Below, piece by piece: positions 25,907 through 33,836 of a DNA stretch of 64,000 nucleotides. The notes below the pieces were generated by a model. That model did not search any database. It had not been told where the DNA came from and saw only the letters and a list, made by a program, of their open reading frames with translations. Numbering within the stretch: position 1 is the first letter of the stretch; the number at the start of each line of letters is the position of its first letter. The DNA comes from Bradyrhizobium ottawaense (lineage in GTDB: Bacteria; Pseudomonadota; Alphaproteobacteria; Rhizobiales; Xanthobacteraceae): assembly GCF_002278135.3 (NCBI RefSeq), contig NZ_CP029425.2, positions 5,556,001-5,620,000 of the forward strand, in the 5' to 3' direction. A program made the translations under genes and the position numbers.

Positions 25907-26940
25907 CAGATACCTAGTCCTGCCTTGATGGCGGCCTCGTCGATATCGCCGTGCTCGCCGATCACGACGAGCTTCGACCGCCTGTGACCGGCACCCCACG
26001 GCTTGTCGAACTGGTGGCGCACGCGCTCGCCGACGGCCTGCAGCAGCAACCGCATCGGCTTGCCCGCGACCGCGATGTAACCCTTGGCCCGCAGCACGTT
26101 CTGCTCGCGTGCCAGCTTCTGGACGGATGCGACCAGCGCATCGACGTCGGCGACTTCAGGAAGGTCGACCACGACGGAGGCGAAGTCATCGTGCTCGTGC
26201 TCCTCCTCGCCGTCATGATGCGAGGGGCGCGCGGCGAGATCGTTCTCGGCGGCGGCGCCGAGACCGAGGATGACGCGCGCATCGATCGCGCCGTCGGTCA
26301 CGGGGAGCATCGGCACGCGGCGTGGCATCTCGGCAATAATCGCCGCCTTGGCCGCTTCAAGCCCCGCCGCGCCCGCAAGATCGGCCTTGGTCAGCAGCAC
26401 GATATCGGCGCAGGCGATCTGATCCTCGAACACCTCCGACAGCGGCGTCTCGTGATCGAGATTTTGGTCTGCCGCCCGCTGCGCTTCGACGGCATCAGGA
26501 TCCGGCGCAAAGCGGCCGGCGGCGACGGCCTCGGCATCGGCAAGTGCGATCACACCGTCGACGGTGATGCGCGAGCGGATCTCCGGCCAGTCGAACGCCT
26601 TCAGCAGCGGCTTCGGCAGCGCCAGGCCCGAGGTCTCGATCAGGATGTGATCGGGCCGCACGGGCCGCGCCAGCAGTTTTTCCATGGTCGGGATGAAATC
26701 GTCGGCGACCGTGCAGCAGATGCAGCCATTGGCGAGCTCGATGATGTTCTCCTCCGGGCAATTGGCATCGGCGCAGGATTTCAATATCTCGCCGTCGACG
26801 CCCTCACTGCCGAACTCGTTCACGAGCACCGCGAGCTTCTTGCCGCCGGCATTGCTGAGCAGATGCTGGATCAGCGTCGTCTTGCCGGAGCCGAGAAAAC
26901 CGGTGACCACCGTCACAGGGACTTTTGCGAGCGAGTTCAT
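25906..26940 (-). CDS. cobW: CobW-type GTPase (G3E metallochaperone)
   Basis: A 344-aa P-loop GTPase of the COG0523/G3E group, thought to deliver Co(II) towards the cobaltochelatase. The Walker A motif is GFLGSGKTTL (near residue 12), followed by the metal-binding CxCC motif in ELANGCICCTV and IETSGLALPKPLL. A His/Glu/Asp-rich stretch (HHDGEEEHEHDD, near residue 230) may bind metal. ATG 26940 overlaps the DUF1636 stop (ATGA). CobN lies immediately downstream, consistent with metal delivery to the chelatase. Confidence 0.95.
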   Translation of the reverse strand: MNSLAKVPVTVVTGFLGSGKTTLIQHLLSNAGGKKLAVLVNEFGSEGVDGEILKSCADANCPEENIIELANGCICCTVADDFIPTMEKLLARPVRPDHILIETSGLALPKPLLKAFDWPEIRSRITVDGVIALADAEAVAAGRFAPDPDAVEAQRAADQNLDHETPLSEVFEDQIACADIVLLTKADLAGAAGLEAAKAAIIAEMPRRVPMLPVTDGAIDARVILGLGAAAENDLAARPSHHDGEEEHEHDDFASVVVDLPEVADVDALVASVQKLAREQNVLRAKGYIAVAGKPMRLLLQAVGERVRHQFDKPWGAGHRRSKLVVIGEHGDIDEAAIKAGLGI

Positions 26941-27311
26941 TCGGCGGCCTCCGGCACGACGGCAATGGGGGGAATGCGGGCAAGCGATTGCTTGCGGAAT
27001 ATTTCCGGCCGGCTGCGCCAGGGCACGAGACCATCCGGCGCCGCCGCATAAGCCGCGGCGCCCGCGACCACATCCCGCGCATTCGCATCCGACAGGCGGC
27101 CATAGACATACGACCAGCGGCCGGGCGCGCTGAGCGCGACCGAGCAGCCCTGATTGCAGGCCGACAGGCATTCGACGGGAACCACATTGACGCCCTCGGG
27201 CACGCCGGCGTCGAGGATCGCCCCATGCAGGCGCTTGCCGGGCGTCGCCTCGCCCTCGCCAGGCGTCTCGCCGGCACGGCAGGTGATGCAGACGTGAAGT
27301 GTGACGGTCAT
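26937..27311 (-). CDS. DUF1636 family protein, possible metal or Fe-S binding
   Basis: A 124-aa protein that is the first gene after riboswitch 3. The cysteine arrangement (VCITCR near residue 8, then ECLSACNQGCSVAL near residue 47) resembles thioredoxin-like [2Fe-2S] ferredoxins and is the DUF1636 hallmark. ATG 27311 (MTVTLHVCITC) is preferred over a longer frame because the family begins there. It overlaps cobW and so is co-translated with the chelatase group. Its role is unknown; electron supply or metal sensing for cobalt insertion are guesses. Confidence 0.8.
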   Translation of the reverse strand: MTVTLHVCITCRAGETPGEGEATPGKRLHGAILDAGVPEGVNVVPVECLSACNQGCSVALSAPGRWSYVYGRLSDANARDVVAGAAAYAAAPDGLVPWRSRPEIFRKQSLARIPPIAVVPEAAE

Positions 27312-27422
27312 CGCCTCTTCCAGATAACAGCGGGAGGCGATGAGGCACACGGACCATTCTTCAGAAGGCCCGTTTCCCCGTCGCGGAACACCCCGTCCGC
27401 CGGTCCAAAACTCGTCCGCGCT

Positions 27423-27606
27423 GGCAGGTCTCCCGGCTTGCGGAGCAGGGTTTTGCCCTTCGATCCCCGCCTTCCCGATTCCCGCGGGAATCAGTGGCTT
27501 CGGGCATCTCTCCGGTCACGGTCGCGGGGGCGGCTGCATTTTGGACCCAAATCTTGCCGATTCGGACCCTATCGCATTCCCTCTTCGCCTGTCATAGGAC
27601 AGGAAC
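27423..27606 (-). promoter_or_regulatory. Cobalamin riboswitch 3, upstream of DUF1636-cobW-cobN-cobG-cobH-cobI-cobJ
   Basis: Minus-strand order: GGTTCC, AGAGGGAATGCG, CCCCCGCGACCGTGACCGG, the B12 box AAGCCACTGA (27491-27500 region), CGGGAAGGCGGGG and AAGCCGGGAGACCTGCC. The box has A instead of the usual G after ACTG. About 110 bases separate it from the DUF1636 ATG. The divergent cobO gene starts about 60 bases from its 5' end, so the two promoters share a very short region. Confidence 0.93.
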
Positions 27607-27665
27607 CAACGCCGGGCCACCATTTGCCGGTGGCCGCCACTTGTCAAGCCGAAGGACCGGGACCG

Positions 27666-28301
27666 ATGACGCCTGAACCGGATACAAAAACGGCCGAGGA
27701 AACCGACGCCCGCCACGCCACGAAAATGGCGAAGAAGAAGGCCGCCCGCGACAAGATCATGGCGACCAAGAGCGGCGAAAAGGGCCTCATCATCGTCCAC
27801 ACCGGCGCCGGCAAGGGCAAGTCCTCCTCGGCCTTCGGCATGATCGTCCGCTGCGTCGCCCATGGCTTCCCCTGTGCGGTCGTGCAGTTCATCAAGGGCG
27901 CCTGGGATACCGGCGAGCGACGCCTGCTCACCGGCCATTTCGGCGACCTCTGCCAGTTCCACGCCATGGGCGAAGGTTTTACCTGGGAGACGCAGGACCG
28001 CGCCCGCGACATCGCCGCCGCGCGCGCCGGCTGGGAGAAGGCCAAGGAGCTGATCCTCGATGAGAGCTTGCGCATGGTCGTGCTCGACGAGATCAACATC
28101 GCGCTGCGCTACGACTATCTCGACATCGCCGAGGTCGTCGAGTTTCTGACCACCTCGAAGCCGCCGATGACGCATGTCGTCCTCACCGGGCGCAACGCCA
28201 AGGACGAGCTGATCGAGATCGCCGATCTCGTCACCGAGATGACGCTGGTCAAGCATCCCTTCCGCTCCGGCATCAAGGCGCAGGCCGGCGTCGAGTTCTG
28301 A
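27666..28301 (+). CDS. cobO: Cob(I)yrinic acid a,c-diamide adenosyltransferase
   Basis: A 211-aa ATP:corrinoid adenosyltransferase of the CobA/CobO type that attaches the upper 5'-deoxyadenosyl ligand. The P-loop is [14 protein letters not shown] (near residue 42); [15 protein letters not shown] and [16 protein letters not shown] are signatures. The basic N-terminal tail ([12 protein letters not shown]) is family-typical. ATG 27666 has GAAGGA upstream. It is divergent from riboswitch 3, lacks one of its own, and precedes cobQ by five bases. Confidence 0.96.
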   Translation: MTPEPDTKTAEETDARHATKMAKKKAARDKIMATKSGEKGLIIVHTGAGKGKSSSAFGMIVRCVAHGFPCAVVQFIKGAWDTGERRLLTGHFGDLCQFHAMGEGFTWETQDRARDIAAARAGWEKAKELILDESLRMVVLDEINIALRYDYLDIAEVVEFLTTSKPPMTHVVLTGRNAKDELIEIADLVTEMTLVKHPFRSGIKAQAGVEF

Positions 28302-28306
28302 GTTCG

Positions 28307-29755
28307 ATGGCGCGCGCATTGATGATCCAGGGGGCCGGCTCGGACGTGGGCAAGTCGCTCATCGTCGCAGGCCTTGCGCGTGCCTTCACGCGGCGCGGCC
28401 TGCGCGTGCTGCCGTTCAAGCCGCAGAACATGTCGAACAACGCCGCCGTCACCATCGATGGCGGCGAGATCGGCCGCGCCCAGGCGCTGCAGGCGCTGGC
28501 AGCAGGCGTCGAACCGCACACCGACATGAACCCCGTGCTGCTCAAGCCCGAGACCGATGTCGGCGCGCAGGTGATCGTCCACGGAAAGCGCATCGCGACT
28601 GCGCGCGCGCGTGACTACGCCGCGATGAAGCCCTCGCTGATGGGCGCGGTGCTGGAGAGCTTTGAGCGGCTGAAGGCACGCGCCGATCTAGTGCTGGTGG
28701 AAGGCGCCGGCAGTCCGGCCGAGGTGAATTTGCGTAAGGCCGACATCGCCAATATGGGTTTTGCGCGCAAGGCCGACGTGCCGGTCGTGCTGATCGGCGA
28801 CATCGACCGCGGCGGCGTCATCGCCCAGCTCGTCGGCATCAAGACGGTGATCGACCCCGACGATGCCGCGATAATCCGGGGTTTTGTCATCAACAAGTTC
28901 CGCGGCGATCCCACCCTGTTCGACGACGGCTACAGGCTGATCGAGCAAAAGACCGCGTGGCGCGGCCTTGGCGTGCTGCCCTGGTTCGCCCGCGCCGGCG
29001 AGCTGCCGGCCGAGGATGCGCAGGGCCTCAGCGATGCGCGCAAGCCGGGCCAATGCAAGATCGCCTGCCTCGCGCTGTCGCGGATCGCCAATTTCGACGA
29101 TCTCGATCCACTCAAGCTCGAGCCGGGCGTCGATCTCGTGATGGTACGCCCCGGCGAAGCCATCCCCGGCGATGTCCGCCTCGTCATCATCCCCGGCTCA
29201 AAGTCCACCCGCGGCGATCTCGCCTTCCTGCGCGCGCAAGGCTGGGACATCGATCTGCTCGCGCATCACCGCAGGGGTGGCTATGTGCTCGGCCTCTGCG
29301 GCGGCTATCAGATGCTGGGACGCAGCGTCGCGGACCCACAGGGAATTGAAGGTCCCGCGGGCGACACGGCGGGGCTCGGGCTGCTGGATGTGGACACGGT
29401 GATGAGTCCGCAGAAGACGCTGACGCGGGTTACGGCTGTGCATGCCGCTACGGATCAGCCGATCGAGGCGTACGAAATTCACATCGGCCGTACCGATGGG
29501 CCCGATCGTGCGCGCCCGTTTGCGACACTGAACGGCGAGACCGAAGGCGCGATCTCGCGCGATGGCCGCGTGCAGGGCAGCTACCTGCACGGCCTGTTCA
29601 CGTCGGATGATTTCCGCAAGGCGTACCTCGCAAAGCTCGACATTCCCGCTGGCAACGAGCCCTACCACGCCCGGGTCGAGAGTGCGCTCGATGCGCTCGC
29701 CGACCACATCGAAAAGCATCTCGACGTCGAAGGTCTGCTTGCGCTAGCGCGCTAG
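28307..29755 (+). CDS. cobQ: Cobyric acid synthase (glutamine-hydrolysing)
   Basis: A 482-aa amidotransferase that amidates side chains b, d, e and g of adenosylcobyrinic acid a,c-diamide. The N-terminal ATP-binding domain has [30 protein letters not shown] and [13 protein letters not shown]. The C-terminal class I glutaminase domain has the nucleophilic Cys in [12 protein letters not shown] and His in [10 protein letters not shown]. It follows cobO by five bases and overlaps the convergent cobD by 12 bases. Confidence 0.96.
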   Translation: MARALMIQGAGSDVGKSLIVAGLARAFTRRGLRVLPFKPQNMSNNAAVTIDGGEIGRAQALQALAAGVEPHTDMNPVLLKPETDVGAQVIVHGKRIATARARDYAAMKPSLMGAVLESFERLKARADLVLVEGAGSPAEVNLRKADIANMGFARKADVPVVLIGDIDRGGVIAQLVGIKTVIDPDDAAIIRGFVINKFRGDPTLFDDGYRLIEQKTAWRGLGVLPWFARAGELPAEDAQGLSDARKPGQCKIACLALSRIANFDDLDPLKLEPGVDLVMVRPGEAIPGDVRLVIIPGSKSTRGDLAFLRAQGWDIDLLAHHRRGGYVLGLCGGYQMLGRSVADPQGIEGPAGDTAGLGLLDVDTVMSPQKTLTRVTAVHAATDQPIEAYEIHIGRTDGPDRARPFATLNGETEGAISRDGRVQGSYLHGLFTSDDFRKAYLAKLDIPAGNEPYHARVESALDALADHIEKHLDVEGLLALAR

Positions 29756-30724
29756 CACCTCGGCAAGGCGCATCCATTCGGCTTCGCTGCCGGGAAGCCC
29801 GAGCCGAAGCCATGTCGGCTTTTGCGCAAAGACGCGCGACCAGATCTGGCTTTGTGCCAGTCTGTCTTGCGCGGCGAGCGCGTCGGGTGTCTCGTAGAGA
29901 CGGAACAGCGGCGTCCCCCCAAGCAGCATCCAGCCTTGCGCTTGCGCTATGGCATCGAGGCGAACACAGTCCCGGGCAAGTCGCGCTGACGTGGTCTCAG
30001 CCCAGGCGTCGTCGCGCAGCGCGCGACAGCCGATCGCGATCGCCGCTCCCGAAACCGGCCATGGACCCGACATCGACGCAAGCTTGCCAATGTCGGCGGC
30101 ATTGCCGATCGCGAAGCCGAGCCGCAGGCCGGCAAGGCCATAGAACTTTCCGAACGAGCGCAGGATCAGCAGTCCCGGTCGATCGGCTTCCGATGCAAGC
30201 GACAGCTGCGAAACGGCGTCGACGAAGCTCTCGTCGATGACGAGGCGGCCGACGCGCGGCAGCAGTGCGAGCAGATCCTTTGGTGCACGATGCTGTCCGC
30301 CGGGGTTGTTGGGATTGACGATCACCGCAAGATCCGCGCCCGCCAGCGCGTCGAGTTCCCTGACCTCCTGGACATCCCAGCCTGCGGCCGACAGAACCCC
30401 TGCGTATTCATTGTACGTCGGTCCGAGGATGCGGGCGCGGCCGGTTCGTAACAGCCGCGGCAGCAATTGAATGGCAGCCTGCGCGCCGCCCATCGCAACG
30501 ATCGGTGCGCTGGTGCGATAGGCATGCTGCGCCGCCTGATGCAGGGCGTTGATGTCGGATTGCGAGGGCAGCGCATTCCAATAGTGCGCATCGATCTCGC
30601 CGACGGGATAAGGCAGCCGGTTGATCCCTGTCGACAGATCGATCCAATCTTCCGCGCGTCCGCCGAAACGCTGCTGTGCCAGATCCAGATTTCCACCGTG
30701 CTCGCGCATGTCCCGTTCTTTCAT
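29744..30724 (-). CDS. cobD: Threonine-phosphate decarboxylase (CobC of P. denitrificans)
   Basis: A 326-aa PLP-dependent aminotransferase-fold enzyme, related to histidinol-phosphate aminotransferase, that makes (R)-1-amino-2-propanol phosphate for the B12 aminopropanol linker. The N-terminus has [13 protein letters not shown] and [14 protein letters not shown]; the PLP-lysine region is [30 protein letters not shown] is the substrate/PLP loop. ATG 30724 overlaps the cbiB stop (ATGA). An internal ATG at 30709 is also possible. Confidence 0.93.
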   Translation of the reverse strand: MKERDMREHGGNLDLAQQRFGGRAEDWIDLSTGINRLPYPVGEIDAHYWNALPSQSDINALHQAAQHAYRTSAPIVAMGGAQAAIQLLPRLLRTGRARILGPTYNEYAGVLSAAGWDVQEVRELDALAGADLAVIVNPNNPGGQHRAPKDLLALLPRVGRLVIDESFVDAVSQLSLASEADRPGLLILRSFGKFYGLAGLRLGFAIGNAADIGKLASMSGPWPVSGAAIAIGCRALRDDAWAETTSARLARDCVRLDAIAQAQGWMLLGGTPLFRLYETPDALAAQDRLAQSQIWSRVFAQKPTWLRLGLPGSEAEWMRLAEVLAR

Positions 30725-31662
30725 GCGAAAGCCAGGATCGCAAGGGTGCCAGCGAGCAGCACCATGGCGCGGCGGTAGACCGTCAGTGCCTCGGCGATAT
30801 CAGCGGCGCGCGGATCGCGCGCGCCCTCGTTGAGCCAAGGCTCGTCGGTCGCGCTGCCGTGATAGATGCGGGGGCCGCTGAGCCGGACGCCAAGCGCCCC
30901 CGCCATGGCCGCCTCCGGCCAGCCGGCATTGGGCGAGCGGTGACGCCGTGCGTCGCGCGTCATGCACGACAACGCCTCCGATCGCCGCGGCGCTAGCAGC
31001 ACGAACAAAAATCCGGTCAGCCGCGCCGGAATGAAATTGGCGACATCGTCGATGCGCGCCGCCGCCCAGCCGAAGGCCTCGTGCCGCTCGTTGCGATGGC
31101 CGATCATGGAGTCCAGCGTGTTGATCGCCTTGTAGCCGAGGATGCCCGGCAGGCCGAACAACGCGCCCCAGAACACCGGCGCCACGATGCCGTCGGAGGC
31201 ATTTTCCGCAAGGCTCTCGATCGCCGCGCGCGCGATGCCGGCTTCATCGAGCGCTGCGGGATCGCGGCCGACGATCCGCGAAACCGCGTCGCGCGCGGCG
31301 GCGATATCGCCAGCCAGCAATGGATTTGCGACGGCGGCCACGTGATCATGCAGCGAGCGCAGCGCAACCAGCGGCCAGGCCAGGATACCGACCAGCACGA
31401 TTTGGATCCAACTCGAGGAAAGCAAGGCCTGAAGCGCGCAGCCGATCGCAACGGAAAATGCGATCACCAGGAGCGATCCGGCGACACCAGCAGCGCGGCG
31501 GAGCGCCGGCGGATCTGACCCGCGATTCCAGCCGCGATCAATTGCACCGATCAGCCGACCCAGCCAGGTCACGGGATGACCGATCCGCGCGAACAGCCAA
31601 GACGGCCAGCCCAGGAGGGCATCCACCGCCATCGCCACCACCATCGCGCCCGCAAAGCCCAC
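30721..31662 (-). CDS. cbiB: Adenosylcobinamide-phosphate synthase (CobD of P. denitrificans)
   Basis: A 313-aa inner-membrane enzyme that joins adenosylcobyric acid and aminopropanol (phosphate). Several hydrophobic helices are visible, with the family motifs HPVTWLGRLIGAID (near residue 28), ESLAENASDGIVAPVFWGALFGLPG and AINTLDSMIGHRNERHEAFGWAAARIDDVANFIPARL. It is coupled to cobD by an ATGA overlap and divergent from cobU across about 120 bases, which must hold both promoters; no riboswitch is seen there. Confidence 0.95.
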   Translation of the reverse strand: MGFAGAMVVAMAVDALLGWPSWLFARIGHPVTWLGRLIGAIDRGWNRGSDPPALRRAAGVAGSLLVIAFSVAIGCALQALLSSSWIQIVLVGILAWPLVALRSLHDHVAAVANPLLAGDIAAARDAVSRIVGRDPAALDEAGIARAAIESLAENASDGIVAPVFWGALFGLPGILGYKAINTLDSMIGHRNERHEAFGWAAARIDDVANFIPARLTGFLFVLLAPRRSEALSCMTRDARRHRSPNAGWPEAAMAGALGVRLSGPRIYHGSATDEPWLNEGARDPRAADIAEALTVYRRAMVLLAGTLAILAFA

Positions 31663-31783
31663 ACACGCCTCCTGTCCCGCCCCTGTTGCGCAAAGCGAAG
31701 GCAGAGTGCAAGCCCCCGCCCGGCTGATTTCGGCTTTGTCTTTGGCCGCGTTTGGTGATTAGTCAGGCTTACAGGAGACCTTT

Positions 31784-32287
31784 ATGGCCGTCATCTTGAT
31801 CACGGGCGGAGCGCGATCGGGCAAGAGCAAGCGTGCGGAAATGCGCACGCGCGCCTTCCCCGGGCGGCCCGTCTATGTCGCGACGGCTGAGGCGCTTGAC
31901 AGCGAAATGGAAGCGCGGATCGCCAAGCACCGCGCGCGCCGCGGAACGGACTGGATCGAGCGCGAGGTGCCGCTCGATCTCGTCCCCGCGCTGATCGCGA
32001 CCGACGGTGGCGGCGCAACGCTCGTGGACTGCCTGACGCTGTGGCTCTCCAACCTGATGCATGCCGAGCGCGACTGGGAGCGCGAAGTCGGAGAACTCGC
32101 CGCCGCCCTGCCCCGCCTGAAAAGCCCCGTCGTCTTCGTGACCAACGAAGTCGGTCTCGGCATCGTCCCCGACAACGCGCTGGCGCGCAGCTATCGCGAC
32201 GCCGCCGGCATCATGAACCAGATCATCGCCGAAGCCGCCGACGAGGTCGAGTTCGTCGTCGCCGGTTTGCCCATGAAATTGAAATGA
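31784..32287 (+). CDS. cobU: Adenosylcobinamide kinase / adenosylcobinamide-phosphate guanylyltransferase (CobP)
   Basis: A 167-aa bifunctional enzyme that phosphorylates adenosylcobinamide and transfers GMP from GTP. The P-loop is ITGGARSGKSKRAE (near residue 6); FVTNEVGLGIVPDNALARSYRD near residue 112 is the family signature. AGGAG lies six bases before the ATG. Its stop overlaps the cobS start. The length is slightly short but normal for rhizobial CobP. Confidence 0.95.
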   Translation: MAVILITGGARSGKSKRAEMRTRAFPGRPVYVATAEALDSEMEARIAKHRARRGTDWIEREVPLDLVPALIATDGGGATLVDCLTLWLSNLMHAERDWEREVGELAAALPRLKSPVVFVTNEVGLGIVPDNALARSYRDAAGIMNQIIAEAADEVEFVVAGLPMKLK

Positions 32288-33066
32288 TGCCGCGCTCCGA
32301 ACTCTTCAAGGACATGGTCGCCGATCTCAGGATGGCGGCGTCGTTCGTCACGATCCTTCCCGTGGCATCGTCCAAGCCCGCGGCCGATGGCGCCGTCGCG
32401 CGTGCGACATGGGCGCTACCCGTGGCCGGACTGCTGGTCGGCCTTGCCGGCGCTTTCGTCTACAAGGTCGCCATCCGCTTCGGACTGACGCCGAACATTG
32501 CCGCCCTGCTCGCACTGGCCACGACCGCCCTCATCACCGGCGCGCTGCACGAAGACGGTCTTGCCGATACGGCCGATGGGCTCGGCGGCGGCCGCACGCG
32601 CGAGCGCAAGCTCGAGATCATGCGCGACAGCCGGATCGGGACCTACGGCGTCTGCGCGCTGATCCTGTCGTTCGGCCTGCGCTGGAGCGCACTCGCGGCG
32701 ATCGCCGATCCCTTGCTGGTGGCATTTGCGCTTTGCGCCGCGCACGCCGCCGCCCGCGCGGGCGTGCCGGCCTTCATGTCACTGGTACCGCCAGCGCGGC
32801 CTGACGGGCTGTCGGCGAGCGCGGGATCGCCGCCGGGCCGCAGCGTCGCCATCGCCTTCGCTCTTGGAACGCTCGCGCTCGCTCTCGCGTTGGGGCCGGG
32901 CAAGGCGCTGGTCGGCCTGATCCTGCTGTCGCTCGCCGGCCTGTTGCTGGCGCGGCTTGCCGTGCGCCAGATCGGCGGGCAGACCGGCGACATCCTCGGT
33001 GCGTTCGAGCAGATCGGCGAGATTCTCATTCTGCTGGTCGCGGCATCCTTCCGGATGGGAGGCTGA
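32284..33066 (+). CDS. cobS: Adenosylcobinamide-GDP ribazoletransferase (CobV)
   Basis: A 260-aa membrane protein, the cobalamin(-5'-phosphate) synthase that joins GDP-cobinamide with alpha-ribazole. The motifs HEDGLADTADGLGGG (near residue 92) and IMRDSRIGTYG hold the conserved acidic residues; several hydrophobic helices follow. Two consecutive ATGs (32284 and 32287) both overlap the cobU stop. bluB follows after four bases, so cobU-cobS-bluB form one plus-strand operon. Confidence 0.94.
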   Translation: MMPRSELFKDMVADLRMAASFVTILPVASSKPAADGAVARATWALPVAGLLVGLAGAFVYKVAIRFGLTPNIAALLALATTALITGALHEDGLADTADGLGGGRTRERKLEIMRDSRIGTYGVCALILSFGLRWSALAAIADPLLVAFALCAAHAAARAGVPAFMSLVPPARPDGLSASAGSPPGRSVAIAFALGTLALALALGPGKALVGLILLSLAGLLLARLAVRQIGGQTGDILGAFEQIGEILILLVAASFRMGG

Positions 33067-33070
33067 TCTC

Positions 33071-33703
33071 ATGGTCGAGTTCGACGACACCTTCCGTCAG
33101 CACTTGCGCGAGCTGTTCGTGTGGCGCCGCGATGTCCGCCGCTTTCGAGCTGACCCGCTGCCGGCCGGCGCCATCGATCGCCTGATCGAGACCGCCTGCC
33201 TGTCGCCCTCGGTCGGCCTCAGCCAGCCCTGGCGCTTCGTCACCGTCGATGATGCTGCACGACGTCGCGCCATCATCGATGATTTCACGGCGTGCAACGC
33301 CGACGCACTGAATTGCTATTCCGGCGAACGCGCGGCCCGCTACGCCACGCTGAAACTGTCGGGCCTTGAGCAGGCCCCCGGTCACCTCGCCGTGTTCGCC
33401 GACAAGGCCAGCGACATCGGCCACGGCCTCGGCCGTGCGACCATGCCGGAGACGACCGAGTATTCCGTGGTCGCCGCCATCACCGCGATGTGGCTCGCCG
33501 CGCGCGCCGAGAGCATCGGCATCGGCTGGGTCTCGATCCTCAACCCGGATCGCATCCACGTCGTCCTCGACGTGCCCGATACCTGGAAGTTCATCGCCTA
33601 TCTCTGCATCGGCTATCCGGAAGCCGAATGCGACCAGCCCGAGCTGGAGCAGGCGAAATGGGAGCACCGGCGCAGCGCGGACGAGTTTACGTTGCGGCGT
33701 TAA
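33071..33703 (+). CDS. bluB: 5,6-dimethylbenzimidazole synthase
   Basis: A 210-aa flavin-destroying nitroreductase-fold enzyme that converts FMNH2 and O2 to 5,6-dimethylbenzimidazole, the B12 lower base. Key segments are VWRRDVRRFRADPLP (near residue 16), ACLSPSVGLSQPWRFV, and ATMPETTEYSVVAAITAMWLAARAESIGIGWVSIL. ATG 33071 lies four bases after cobS. Its presence with cobT and cobS shows that the organism can make the complete lower ligand aerobically. Confidence 0.95.
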   Translation: MVEFDDTFRQHLRELFVWRRDVRRFRADPLPAGAIDRLIETACLSPSVGLSQPWRFVTVDDAARRRAIIDDFTACNADALNCYSGERAARYATLKLSGLEQAPGHLAVFADKASDIGHGLGRATMPETTEYSVVAAITAMWLAARAESIGIGWVSILNPDRIHVVLDVPDTWKFIAYLCIGYPEAECDQPELEQAKWEHRRSADEFTLRR

Positions 33704-33756
33704 GCGGATCGCGCCTCAAGCTCGCCAGTCAGATACCAGCAGTCGATCCATCCTCT

Positions 33757-33810
33757 GTCATTGCGAGCGAAGCGAAGCAATCCAGGATCGCGAGGGCTCT
33801 TCGCAATGAC
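33757..33810. repeat. Short palindromic intergenic repeat
   Basis: The 54-base element begins with GTCATTGCGAGCGAAGCGAA and ends with TTCGCAATGAC, so the ends are perfect inverted repeats of ten bases. I recall this type as an abundant intergenic repeat in Bradyrhizobium and related genomes. It lies between the convergent bluB and tpsB genes and could act as a transcription-end or mRNA-stability hairpin. Confidence 0.75.
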
Positions 33811-33836
33811 GGCGGAGAGAGCGGCACAACCTTCCG

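Noticed and set aside
31663..31783. Possible fourth riboswitch between cbiB and cobU
   Set aside because: No B12 box or other conserved cobalamin riboswitch block is present on either strand.
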